From Solobacterium sp. (GTDB lineage Bacteria > Bacillota_I > Bacilli_A > Erysipelotrichales > Erysipelotrichaceae), in assembly GCA_016284975.1 (NCBI GenBank), contig JAEEPV010000106.1, positions 1 through 6,754 on the forward strand: a stretch of DNA of 6,754 nucleotides. Reading direction: 5' to 3'. Positions 1 to 5,375 of the stretch are shown in pieces. The position numbers were made by a program, and so were the translations under genes. The first letter of the stretch is position 1; each line of letters opens with the position of its first letter. The notes below the pieces were generated by a model, which saw only the letters and a list, made by a program, of their open reading frames with translations, ran no database searches and was not told the DNA's origin.

Positions 1-2
1 AA

Positions 3-113
3 CAAGTTCCGCTACGATTGCCGGATCTCAAGCTTGTTATAACTGCAACTGAATATGGTTATAGGCGAGAAGACGGTGTATATGTTATTCCCATTGGATG
101 TTTGAAAAATTAA
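3..113 (+). CDS. C-terminal end of an unrecognised protein (partial, 5' end outside window)
   Basis: An open frame enters from the left edge and ends at TAA 111-113, giving 36 residues that finish in EDGVYVIPIGCLKN. The amphipathic, non-repetitive composition (ATEYGYRREDGVYVIPIGC) reads like a genuine folded C-terminus rather than a chance frame. Its stop lies only 12 nt from the stop of the convergent AbiEi-type gene, a tight tail-to-tail arrangement that also favours a real gene. The ending vaguely recalls C-termini of AAA-type ATPases, but this is a weak memory-based impression and no motif in the visible part can be assigned. Too little is present to name a function. Confidence 0.5.
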   Translation, partial: QVPLRLPDLKLVITATEYGYRREDGVYVIPIGCLKN

Positions 114-117
114 ACAT
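98..117. repeat. AT-rich inverted repeat between convergent genes
   Basis: ATGTTT (98-103) and AAACAT (112-117) are perfect 6-bp arms separated by 8 nt, spanning the stop codon of the left partial gene and the 12-nt gap before the convergent gene. It could be a weak bidirectional transcription end. The stem has only one G-C pair and neither side has a proper T tract, so a terminator call is not justified. Confidence 0.25.
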
Positions 118-125
118 TCTTCATC

Positions 126-665
126 TTACATAACCTCCATCTGCAACGTTTCCATTACTCTTCCACTCTTCGGTGATTCCAGCGCAAGGTCTTGAATTTC
201 CTGCACATTCAGCTTTGGCATGATTTTACGGTAATTCAACAGGACTTCTTTGTAATAATCAAATGGAAGTTTGCTTTTATAACGAAGCAATTCAATGAGC
301 ATTCTTTCCTTGCTGTAAATGGAAATCGGATATCCTTTTACCTTCATCTTTTCCACTCCCTGTTGGAAATAGTAACCAGGAATAAAATACTGTTTTACGT
401 TTATTTCATGTATCTTTGCGGCATCTCTGTCAGTTGCAAAATCATATTCGTCTGGTATCACATCTGTAAGCCCATGCAAGTAGAAAGCAGTGTGCATTGT
501 GACCACTGCGTTTGGATACTTGAACGCAAGGACAGCAACGTAAGGCACATCTTTTTCTGTCGAATAAACAGCCTTTCCTACACAGAACAGGTTTCCTTCA
601 TTCACCTGCTTTTTAAGCATATAGTCAGAGCCATATTCTGCTAGGCATTCCCTACGGTCCATCAT
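126..665 (-). CDS. AbiEi-family (type IV toxin-antitoxin) antitoxin-like transcriptional regulator, no toxin visible
   Basis: This is a 179-residue protein of the AbiEi antitoxin-like group. Residues 1-40 fit the short N-terminal winged-helix region (RRECLAEYGSDYMLKKQV, then a GKAVYS turn). Residues 45-175 fit the C-terminal domain, with the hallmark stretches AVVTMHTAFYLHGLTDVIP, FATDRDAAKI and YSKERMLIELLRYK. Known family members repress their own promoter and counteract an AbiEii nucleotidyltransferase toxin. The length is normal, so the gene looks intact. Two ATGs sit in tandem (663-665, 660-662); GGAAG at 675-679 lies 9 nt before the first, which is chosen. The toxin gene would normally follow immediately, but downstream lies the convergent end of another gene, and upstream is another antitoxin. 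It is therefore an orphan: a solitary regulator, an anti-addiction protein or a leftover. The family call is from remembered sequence patterns. Confidence 0.85.
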   Translation of the reverse strand: MMDRRECLAEYGSDYMLKKQVNEGNLFCVGKAVYSTEKDVPYVAVLAFKYPNAVVTMHTAFYLHGLTDVIPDEYDFATDRDAAKIHEINVKQYFIPGYYFQQGVEKMKVKGYPISIYSKERMLIELLRYKSKLPFDYYKEVLLNYRKIMPKLNVQEIQDLALESPKSGRVMETLQMEVM

Positions 666-690
666 ATATATGCGCTTCCACTTAGATATT

Positions 691-719
691 TATCCGCATA
701 TTTTTATATTTTGCGGATA
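691..719. promoter_or_regulatory. Inverted repeat, candidate operator of the AbiEi-like gene
   Basis: TATCCGCA (691-698) and TGCGGATA (712-719) are perfect 8-bp arms around a 13-nt AT-only spacer, centred about 40 nt before the start codon at 665. The repeat overlaps the best promoter candidate for that gene. AbiEi proteins are known to repress their operon by binding inverted repeats in the promoter. Assigning this repeat as the operator is inference from position and symmetry; a second copy of the repeat was not seen. Confidence 0.5.
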
Positions 720-729
720 TTATTGTAAA
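703..729 (-). promoter_or_regulatory. Candidate promoter for the AbiEi-like gene
   Basis: On the minus strand TTTACA (729-724) could serve as -35. TATAAA (708-703, spacing 15) or TAAAAA (706-701, spacing 17) could serve as -10. The elements interleave with the 691-719 inverted repeat, so a repressor bound there would block polymerase. Spacing and -10 match are imperfect. Confidence 0.35.
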
Positions 730-773
730 TGCCGAATTATTGGTTGACCTTACCTCTAAGAACAAGGATATTA

Positions 774-950
774 TCAATTGGATGTTTTGCCGCTATTTCT
801 CATGTCAGCAATCACATCATCTGCATTTCGTATCATTCCTTGGCTCGCATGTGTTCTGGATCTCTCGAGTTTTTGAAGAAAGTCTTCCTCAGACATTGCC
901 GTAAAAGGATTGGACGAAACCTTTTCATTGGGAATATTAAACCTTATCAT
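774..950 (-). CDS. Small RelB-like type II antitoxin, orphan (58 aa)
   Basis: The 58-codon frame is MIRFNIPNEK... followed by MSEEDFLQKLERSR, HASQG and NADDVIADMRNSGKTSN, then TGA. A perfect AGGAGG (962-957) sits 6 nt before the ATG, making this one of the best-supported starts in the window despite its size. The charged helix with KLERSRxHA and the closing DDVIxDMR pattern match small antitoxins that pair with RelE/ParE-type mRNA-cleaving or gyrase-targeting toxins in Clostridia; this is recalled, not searched. The usual toxin gene should overlap or follow the stop, but the next 108 nt contain only the promoter of the AbiEi-like gene. The C-terminus (RNSGKTSN) may be altered compared with the common DMRxKYGL-type ending. 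The start is 20 nt after the hydrolase stop codon with no terminator between, so it may be co-transcribed with it. Confidence 0.7.
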   Translation of the reverse strand: MIRFNIPNEKVSSNPFTAMSEEDFLQKLERSRTHASQGMIRNADDVIADMRNSGKTSN

Positions 951-970
951 CTTGTTCCTCCTAATCGTTG

Positions 971-2728
971 TTACTTCATATGCTTTTGAAGTACGTTCCT
1001 AAGTTCAGCGCAGATTTCTCTGCCGCTTGATAACTTCTCGTAGGTTGCACCACGCCTTTTATAACTTTCATTCACAGGTACAAGCGAAAAATCTCCACCA
1101 TCAAAGCCGAATTGACACCAGCTAAACCCATCCTCCTCACAAATAGACAGCATGTCATCATAATATGTCTGGGCACCATTTATCTCTGTGTATACACAGT
1201 CTCCAAACTCCTGAAGCATCACCTGGGTTCCAGTCTTTTCTCTGAAATCCACATACTTTTGAAACATCTCGCTGAGCGACTCCTTGCCGATATTGTATTT
1301 TGCAGCACCATTTGTCAGTGTAACAATACCATTTTCATCAACATGTGCCCGTGTGGGGGGAATGTCATCTCCGATTTTCTCGATCCACTGTCCTACTATC
1401 TTAGTTTTGAAGGTATCGGTGGAAATAATCAGCTCGTTTATGTCCAGCCAATGCTCATTCTTAAGTTCAAATCTCAGTTCTTTTGCTGGATTCTCAAGAG
1501 CCACCTTATACTCGAGCATGGAAACTCCAGGGTTAGAATCCAAGTAATATGCAAAGTTATCATATTCATCAAGAACAAAGCCATTTTCCAATAACATATC
1601 TTTATCAAACTTCTGAGTAAAGAGCTGCTTTCCGTCAGCTAAGAGGATGGTTTCTGCACCGGCGCCGCCTTCTCCGAATCGTATTGTCAGTTCTGTTCCC
1701 GCAGGGAAATCACCTGTCACAACATAGCCATCGCGGATTCCCAGTGCAACCGCGGGAAGCGGATATGTTACCACCTGCCTTATAGCGCTTTCCCTCTCTC
1801 CTCTTCCTGCCTCATAGTCTGCGTTGTCCACAAGATTATGCGTAAACTCATAGGGGTCATAGCTATGGAAAGTCTGAACCACGTTTTCGCCAACAAGGCC
1901 GTATACCGGTTCGCGCCCGTACTGAAGCATATCAACAAAGATAAGACGATCTGGTGTGGTCTTCCGAATCACATCCAGTGCCTTTTTCATTAGCGTCGTG
2001 TACTGTTCATCTGTGGCAAAACGCGGAGGCTCGTTATAGAGGTTAAAGGACAGTGCATTATTAGGAATATCAGCATACCTCATAGCCATAAATTCCCAAT
2101 AGTCGATAAATATCTGTTCTTCTTCGCTGCCCTCGGTAAACAGGAGTTCCCTAGAAGCTTCCTCGTCTCCGCCTATCATATATCCACCAGGGGTACTGTG
2201 AACATCGAGACATACATGAATACCTTTTTCTATGCACCATCCAATAAGGTCATCGACCTTTTTGAGCTCTTGAATGTTGACCATATCACTGTTGCCATTA
2301 AAGTATTCGCCCGGATCTCCTGTCTTTTCCAGGAAATAAATTCTAGTGTCCTGCGTTACTCTTATGAAGTTGAAACCCACTTCTGCAAGCTCTTCCACCA
2401 GTTCTTTACTGTAATCTGTAAGTTTGCCATCCGGTCCCCAGCCATACTCCACTTTGTTCATCAAGGTTGTTCCATGCCACGCAGGTAAATTCTGATAATC
2501 AGCATAGGGCATTTCAAGGGCCTTCTTTTTTAGGTTTTCCGGGATCGTGTTGGTGGTAGCCTCTTTGCTGAGACGTTCCGCCATCACCGCGTCTGATGCT
2601 TCTGATTCTATTGTAGATACTTCTTCTGCAGAAGATAAAACCTCCGAGGGAGTATCTTTTGTTCCACATCCAAATGCCATGAAACACCCAAAAATAGTTA
2701 ACACAAGCATTAATATAGTTTTTCTCAT
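971..2728 (-). CDS. GH5-type (cellulase superfamily) glycoside hydrolase lipoprotein with a large internal insertion
   Basis: This is a 585-residue exported enzyme predicted to cleave a beta-glycosidic polysaccharide (cellulose, mannan or a related beta-glucan; substrate not decidable). Residues 1-20 form a lipoprotein signal ending in AFGC with lipidated Cys21, then a Ser/Glu-rich linker to about 60. The GH5 barrel shows N91, R123 in FIRV, H177 in LDVHSTPGG, the acid/base Glu233 in LYNEPP, H288/Y290 in FHSYDPY, the nucleophile Glu507 in MLQEFGD and Trp537 in GFSWCQF. All key positions are present, so it should be active at the outer face of the membrane. About 165 residues (roughly 310-475) with beta-strand-like sequence are inserted between H288 and Glu507, which is unusual and resembles an internal beta-sandwich. 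There is no dockerin or C-terminal binding module. GGAGGG (2740-2735) lies 6 nt before the ATG. The upstream minus-strand neighbour is a short lipoprotein frame. Confidence 0.9.
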   Translation of the reverse strand: MRKTILMLVLTIFGCFMAFGCGTKDTPSEVLSSAEEVSTIESEASDAVMAERLSKEATTNTIPENLKKKALEMPYADYQNLPAWHGTTLMNKVEYGWGPDGKLTDYSKELVEELAEVGFNFIRVTQDTRIYFLEKTGDPGEYFNGNSDMVNIQELKKVDDLIGWCIEKGIHVCLDVHSTPGGYMIGGDEEASRELLFTEGSEEEQIFIDYWEFMAMRYADIPNNALSFNLYNEPPRFATDEQYTTLMKKALDVIRKTTPDRLIFVDMLQYGREPVYGLVGENVVQTFHSYDPYEFTHNLVDNADYEAGRGERESAIRQVVTYPLPAVALGIRDGYVVTGDFPAGTELTIRFGEGGAGAETILLADGKQLFTQKFDKDMLLENGFVLDEYDNFAYYLDSNPGVSMLEYKVALENPAKELRFELKNEHWLDINELIISTDTFKTKIVGQWIEKIGDDIPPTRAHVDENGIVTLTNGAAKYNIGKESLSEMFQKYVDFREKTGTQVMLQEFGDCVYTEINGAQTYYDDMLSICEEDGFSWCQFGFDGGDFSLVPVNESYKRRGATYEKLSSGREICAELRNVLQKHMK

Positions 2729-2830
2729 GTCAGACCCTCCAAGATATGATTATTAATCCACATAAAAAACTGTTATAACCAAACAATATGCACTATACTT
2801 TTTTATCCATAACTACAATGTCTCTCAGCT

Positions 2831-2989
2831 TTACGAATTCTGAATGATCCGGTAAGCCCCATAGCCAATGTAGGCAAGTGATTCCAGATCTGTAACGGTT
2901 CCGGACGGTTTGGATTCTTCCGGCACCGCAGAAGAGCCACCGCACGCGCAGAGCATTCCTGTAAGTAATAAGGCAACCGATCGTCTCAT
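2831..2989 (-). CDS. Short lipoprotein (52 aa), probably a truncated remnant
   Basis: The frame MRRSVALLLTGMLCACGGSS is a convincing lipoprotein signal: two arginines, a hydrophobic core and lipobox L-C-A-C with Cys16. It continues with a Pro/Ser/Glu linker (AVPEESKPSGTVTD) and only about 25 more residues, ending YRIIQNS before TAA. Typical lipoproteins carry a much larger exported domain, so this is either a 3'-truncated gene whose body was lost or a genuine small exposed lipoprotein. The ribosome site is weak (GAAAG about 9 nt before the ATG). A longer overlapping minus-strand frame starting at 3023 lacks any recognisable feature, and the signal peptide decides for this frame. The gene lies 102 nt upstream of the hydrolase lipoprotein on the same strand; whether they are co-transcribed cannot be told. 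Confidence 0.5.
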   Translation of the reverse strand: MRRSVALLLTGMLCACGGSSAVPEESKPSGTVTDLESLAYIGYGAYRIIQNS

Positions 2990-3077
2990 CGCATTGTTCT
3001 TTCAGTATTAGTTTATCGCACATATCGAAGATGACAGAGCGTCCAGTGACTAATTCATTTGTCTACGCCGGAAAAGC

Positions 3078-3093
3078 ATGCCTATTTAGGCAT
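3078..3093. promoter_or_regulatory. Perfect dyad upstream of the zinc-ribbon gene
   Basis: ATGCCTA (3078-3084) and TAGGCAT (3087-3093) are perfect 7-bp arms around TT. It lies between two divergently oriented genes and 17 nt before the candidate -35 at 3111. There is no adjacent T tract, so it reads as a regulator binding site rather than a terminator. No regulator can be named. Confidence 0.4.
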
Positions 3094-3110
3094 CAATCAT
3101 AAATATGAGT

Positions 3111-3139
3111 ATGTCAGTGTAATAAGATTTAGATAAAAT
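3111..3139 (+). promoter_or_regulatory. Candidate sigma-A promoter of the zinc-ribbon gene
   Basis: ATGTCA (3111-3116; 4 of 6 to the -35 consensus), a 17-nt spacer and TAAAAT (3134-3139; 5 of 6 to the -10 consensus) precede the ATG at 3165 by 25 nt. Predicted transcription would begin near 3146, just ahead of the purine-rich GAAAGG at 3147-3152. Confidence 0.45.
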
Positions 3140-3164
3140 TCTTTTTGAAAGGTATAAATAGATT

Positions 3165-4643
3165 ATGGAATTAAAAGCATATATCTGCCCCCAATGCGGA
3201 GGCTCCTTACATGTAGAAAACGGAATGGTAAACGTCTACTGCCCTCATTGTGGAACACAGATTCACATTTCTTACCAGAACGAAACTGCGCCTCAAAATG
3301 AAACCGTTTTTTCGACACCCGATGGATTGCCTGTCGCAAGCGCAGTCATTCCTAATGGTTATCTAACCGAAGCAATGGTTTTGCAGGAATGGCAATCTGA
3401 GTTTGTACCCTTAAAAGCGGTGATTCGTGCAGTTAGTCCGGATGAGCGAATCGTACTTGGTTCCACATCAAAGGAACTTTATTACGACATCCATTCTGTC
3501 GGAATCAAAACGATCCTGTCCCTATTACAGACGCACACCAAAAATGGATATACCTCTTTCGTAGATCCTGATGAATTCCAGAAAACATGGACGGAACAGA
3601 TTACAGGATTATCACTTACGCCTCTCGCAAAAGCTTCACTCCCCAGCTTATTCGGAGTACATCCGCAGCTTGCAGATGAACAGCTTCAGCGGGAACTCCA
3701 AACTTATTTCCGTTACCTTGAACTGACAATGCCGATTGAAAACAAACTTTGTGACTCTGTTCTTTACCGGTATTCTGGGGTATTAAACGGTACAAACGTT
3801 ATTGTTCTCTCCGGATGCGATTATGTCGGCGCAGAGCTAGGCGGCTCAAAACTGCTCGGACAGTTTTCTTCTGCAGTTGGGAAAGTTTTGCAGAGTAGCG
3901 GCGCTGCCGAAACTGTCTCTGACTTCAAAAAGACATTCAGCGATGTCATAAGTGGAAAACAGAAGATGACGATGGCTGACTGGATGCATGGCGGAATTCT
4001 TGGTGTTATGAAACGAAACAGTGCAGAAAAGTCCCAAACAGATTCAAAACTCATCGCACAGGTGACGGTAAATCCCGATGGCTCTTTCCCATTTGGACAT
4101 TCTGCGGAACATGGAAAAGGAATATCATTCATTCTTTTTGGGGCACTAAGACGGTATTCTGCGATCTTTCCTGCTGATGCGGAGGCTTCCGTTACAAACA
4201 TTTTCCTTCGCTTTGTTTCATCGTTAAAACCAGATAGTCATCTGGCACAGCAGGAGTCCATGATTATCCAACAGAAGTTTGCGGCACTACAGCAAGAAGT
4301 TTCACAGAAACAGGCGCTAGCTCATCAGAAGCAGATGCAGACAATACAGATGCAGCAGCAGACTTCACGGATGATTGCGCGGAACAATGCACAGACTTCA
4401 GCCGGGATCATGGACAGCTGGAATAAACGTATGGATTCTCAATCTCGTATCAGCAACAATTATTCGGAGGCTATCCGAGGAGTAAACAGTTATGTAACTC
4501 CATCTGGCAATACCGTGGAAGCCAGCGCTGTCGCTGACCATGTCTATCAGAATCAGTATGGTGACACAATCGGTGTGTCAGGCAATGCGGTAGATACTGA
4601 TATTGCCGCGAAACTGAACTGGACAGAACTCGAGAAAAAATAA
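3165..4643 (+). CDS. Zinc-ribbon protein of unknown function with Q-rich helical segment and compact C-terminal module
   Basis: This is a 492-residue protein. Residues 8-29 form a TFIIB/rubredoxin-like zinc ribbon: C8PQC11 and C26PHC29. Residues about 57-110 (VASAVIPNGYLTEA ... ELYYDI) look like a small alpha/beta domain. The middle (about 110-350) has no motif I recognise, including a Gly/Ser-rich stretch (GCDYVGAELGGSKLLGQF). Residues about 360-400 are Gln-rich and probably coiled coil (QQKFAALQQEVSQKQ, QMQTIQMQQQ). Residues about 439-489 form a Trp/Tyr-containing module (NSYVTPSGNTVE, DHVYQNQYGDTIG, LNWTEL) like tails I recall on other uncharacterised zinc-ribbon or secreted proteins. No signal peptide or membrane helix is visible, so a cytoplasmic or adaptor role is likeliest. 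The ribosome site is poor (GAAAGG, 12-nt spacing), but the ribbon begins right after this ATG, supporting the start. The function is unknown. Confidence 0.8.
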   Translation: MELKAYICPQCGGSLHVENGMVNVYCPHCGTQIHISYQNETAPQNETVFSTPDGLPVASAVIPNGYLTEAMVLQEWQSEFVPLKAVIRAVSPDERIVLGSTSKELYYDIHSVGIKTILSLLQTHTKNGYTSFVDPDEFQKTWTEQITGLSLTPLAKASLPSLFGVHPQLADEQLQRELQTYFRYLELTMPIENKLCDSVLYRYSGVLNGTNVIVLSGCDYVGAELGGSKLLGQFSSAVGKVLQSSGAAETVSDFKKTFSDVISGKQKMTMADWMHGGILGVMKRNSAEKSQTDSKLIAQVTVNPDGSFPFGHSAEHGKGISFILFGALRRYSAIFPADAEASVTNIFLRFVSSLKPDSHLAQQESMIIQQKFAALQQEVSQKQALAHQKQMQTIQMQQQTSRMIARNNAQTSAGIMDSWNKRMDSQSRISNNYSEAIRGVNSYVTPSGNTVEASAVADHVYQNQYGDTIGVSGNAVDTDIAAKLNWTELEKK

Positions 4644-4681
4644 CTTGTCTGCTGTGCCGCACCTTCTCCGCGGCCTCAAAC

Positions 4682-5170
4682 GAACTACCATCAAAACATC
4701 CAATCCTGAGACGGATTAATACAGATCGATATGATGGCCGTGAAATCATCGCTACAAATTTGATCGAGAGCTTTGACAGACTGGTGGCTTTTGGACACAA
4801 ATGGCTGCCTGATAAATTTTATCTTGAAGACCTCAGAAACTTTACCTTTGCATATTTCTCACAGAAAAATGTCTGGAGTGTGACTAAGGTATCTTCTAAC
4901 GCTAACTCCATTACATATGACATCACACCGCAGTGGGAAACCTATGGAACAGTCAACATTGGGATCCCTGCACCTGGATTCCCGGATGGAGCGGTTCTGG
5001 TAGATCACTACAAGAACGGAAAACTCATCGCAACCTACAATGGATGGGTAACAGCTGAGTGGTGTACATTTGATAACCCGGACGGATACTCCACATTTGT
5101 AATCCGGAAACCTGGAACAAATGCTCAGAATCCTAAACGGGCATATGTACCGAACACAGGCGTAGAGTAA
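4682..5170 (+). pseudogene. Chimeric frame: AlbA_2-type ATP-binding protein fragment fused to a surface-protein tail
   Basis: The frame is open from 4601 (after TGA 4598-4600) to TAA 5168-5170 and has no ATG near its beginning; TTG 4760 is the only usual start codon I see ahead of the second half. The first part (about 4682-4827; LRRINTDRYDGRE, NLIESFDRLVAFG, LPDKFYLED) matches a short internal stretch of AlbA_2/RecG-like putative DNA-binding ATPases, where it normally continues into a GHKL-type domain. Here it switches after LPDKFYLE into a different sequence. That sequence is a beta-rich domain (SITYDITPQWETYG, TVNIGIPAPGFPDG, VLVDHYKNGKLIA, GYSTFVIRKPG), typical of C-terminal regions of clostridial surface proteins, ending KRAYVPNTGVE. 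VPNTG resembles an LPxTG sorting motif, but the hydrophobic anchor and basic tail are missing. I interpret it as two gene remnants joined by deletion; a short TTG-initiated product (136 aa) cannot be excluded. No good ribosome site precedes the TTG. Confidence 0.6.
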
Positions 5171-5201
5171 GTTTGAAAAGAAAAAAGCGAATGAAGTTTC
5201 T

Positions 5202-5232
5202 AGCAGGGACAGGTGAAACTGTCTCTGTTTTT
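5202..5232 (+). terminator. Intrinsic terminator after the chimeric frame
   Basis: AGGGACAG (5205-5212) pairs with CTGTCTCT (5219-5226) with one G-U, around the 6-nt loop GTGAAA, extended by C-G, G-U and A-T to about 11 bp. It is followed by GTTTTT (5227-5232). It would end transcripts from the zinc-ribbon gene and the chimeric frame, as no terminator follows 4643. AGTTTC (5195-5200) could alternatively pair with GAAACT (5215-5220), competing with the stem. Confidence 0.65.
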
Positions 5233-5292
5233 GCGTTTAAAGGATGTAGCTAAACTTCAGCTTCATCGGTGAAACATTGATCTTATAAACTT

Positions 5293-5298
5293 TATAAT
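5293..5298 (+). promoter_or_regulatory. Candidate -10 element for the acetyltransferase gene
   Basis: A perfect TATAAT (5293-5298) lies in an AT-rich stretch 77 nt before the ATG at 5376 and just downstream of a terminator. The matching -35 region (around 5270, TGAAAC) is poor. An alternative is TATAAA 5284-5289 with TTCATC 5262-5267 (spacing 16). Confidence 0.35.
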
Positions 5299-5333
5299 TG
5301 TTTCAATGAGAGTTCGACAAATCGGGATCGTTA

Positions 5334-5346
5334 AGGATAATATCCT
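5334..5346. promoter_or_regulatory. Short dyad in the leader of the acetyltransferase gene
   Basis: AGGATA (5334-5339) and TATCCT (5341-5346) are perfect 6-bp arms around a single A, located 30 nt before the start codon and downstream of the candidate -10. The position suits a repressor operator; symmetry alone is modest evidence. Confidence 0.25.
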
Positions 5347-5375
5347 GAATTGTATAAATTGGTGATTGGGGCAAT

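Noticed and set aside
98..117. Bidirectional intrinsic terminator between the convergent genes
   Set aside because: The hairpin has only one G-C pair and no T tract directly after either arm; kept only as a weak repeat.
1..125. AbiEii-type toxin downstream of the AbiEi-like gene
   Set aside because: Minus-strand frames here are interrupted early (a 10-codon frame MFNFSNIQWE is all that opens), and the plus strand carries the end of another gene.
192..644. 150-codon plus-strand frame opposite the AbiEi-like gene
   Set aside because: Phe/Ile/His-rich antisense shadow of a gene with clear family motifs.
729..989. 86-codon plus-strand frame
   Set aside because: It lies opposite the well-supported 58-aa antitoxin gene and the end of the hydrolase gene, has no good ribosome site, and its Cys/His/Ile-rich sequence looks like an antisense shadow.
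2793..3023. 76-codon minus-strand frame
   Set aside because: It overlaps the short lipoprotein frame, which has a clear signal peptide and lipobox; this frame shows no motif and is rich in Arg, Cys and Trp, as expected of an out-of-frame reading.
3821..4201. 126-codon minus-strand frame inside the zinc-ribbon gene
   Set aside because: Ser/Pro/Phe-rich antisense reading with no ribosome site; the plus-strand frame is continuous and motif-bearing.
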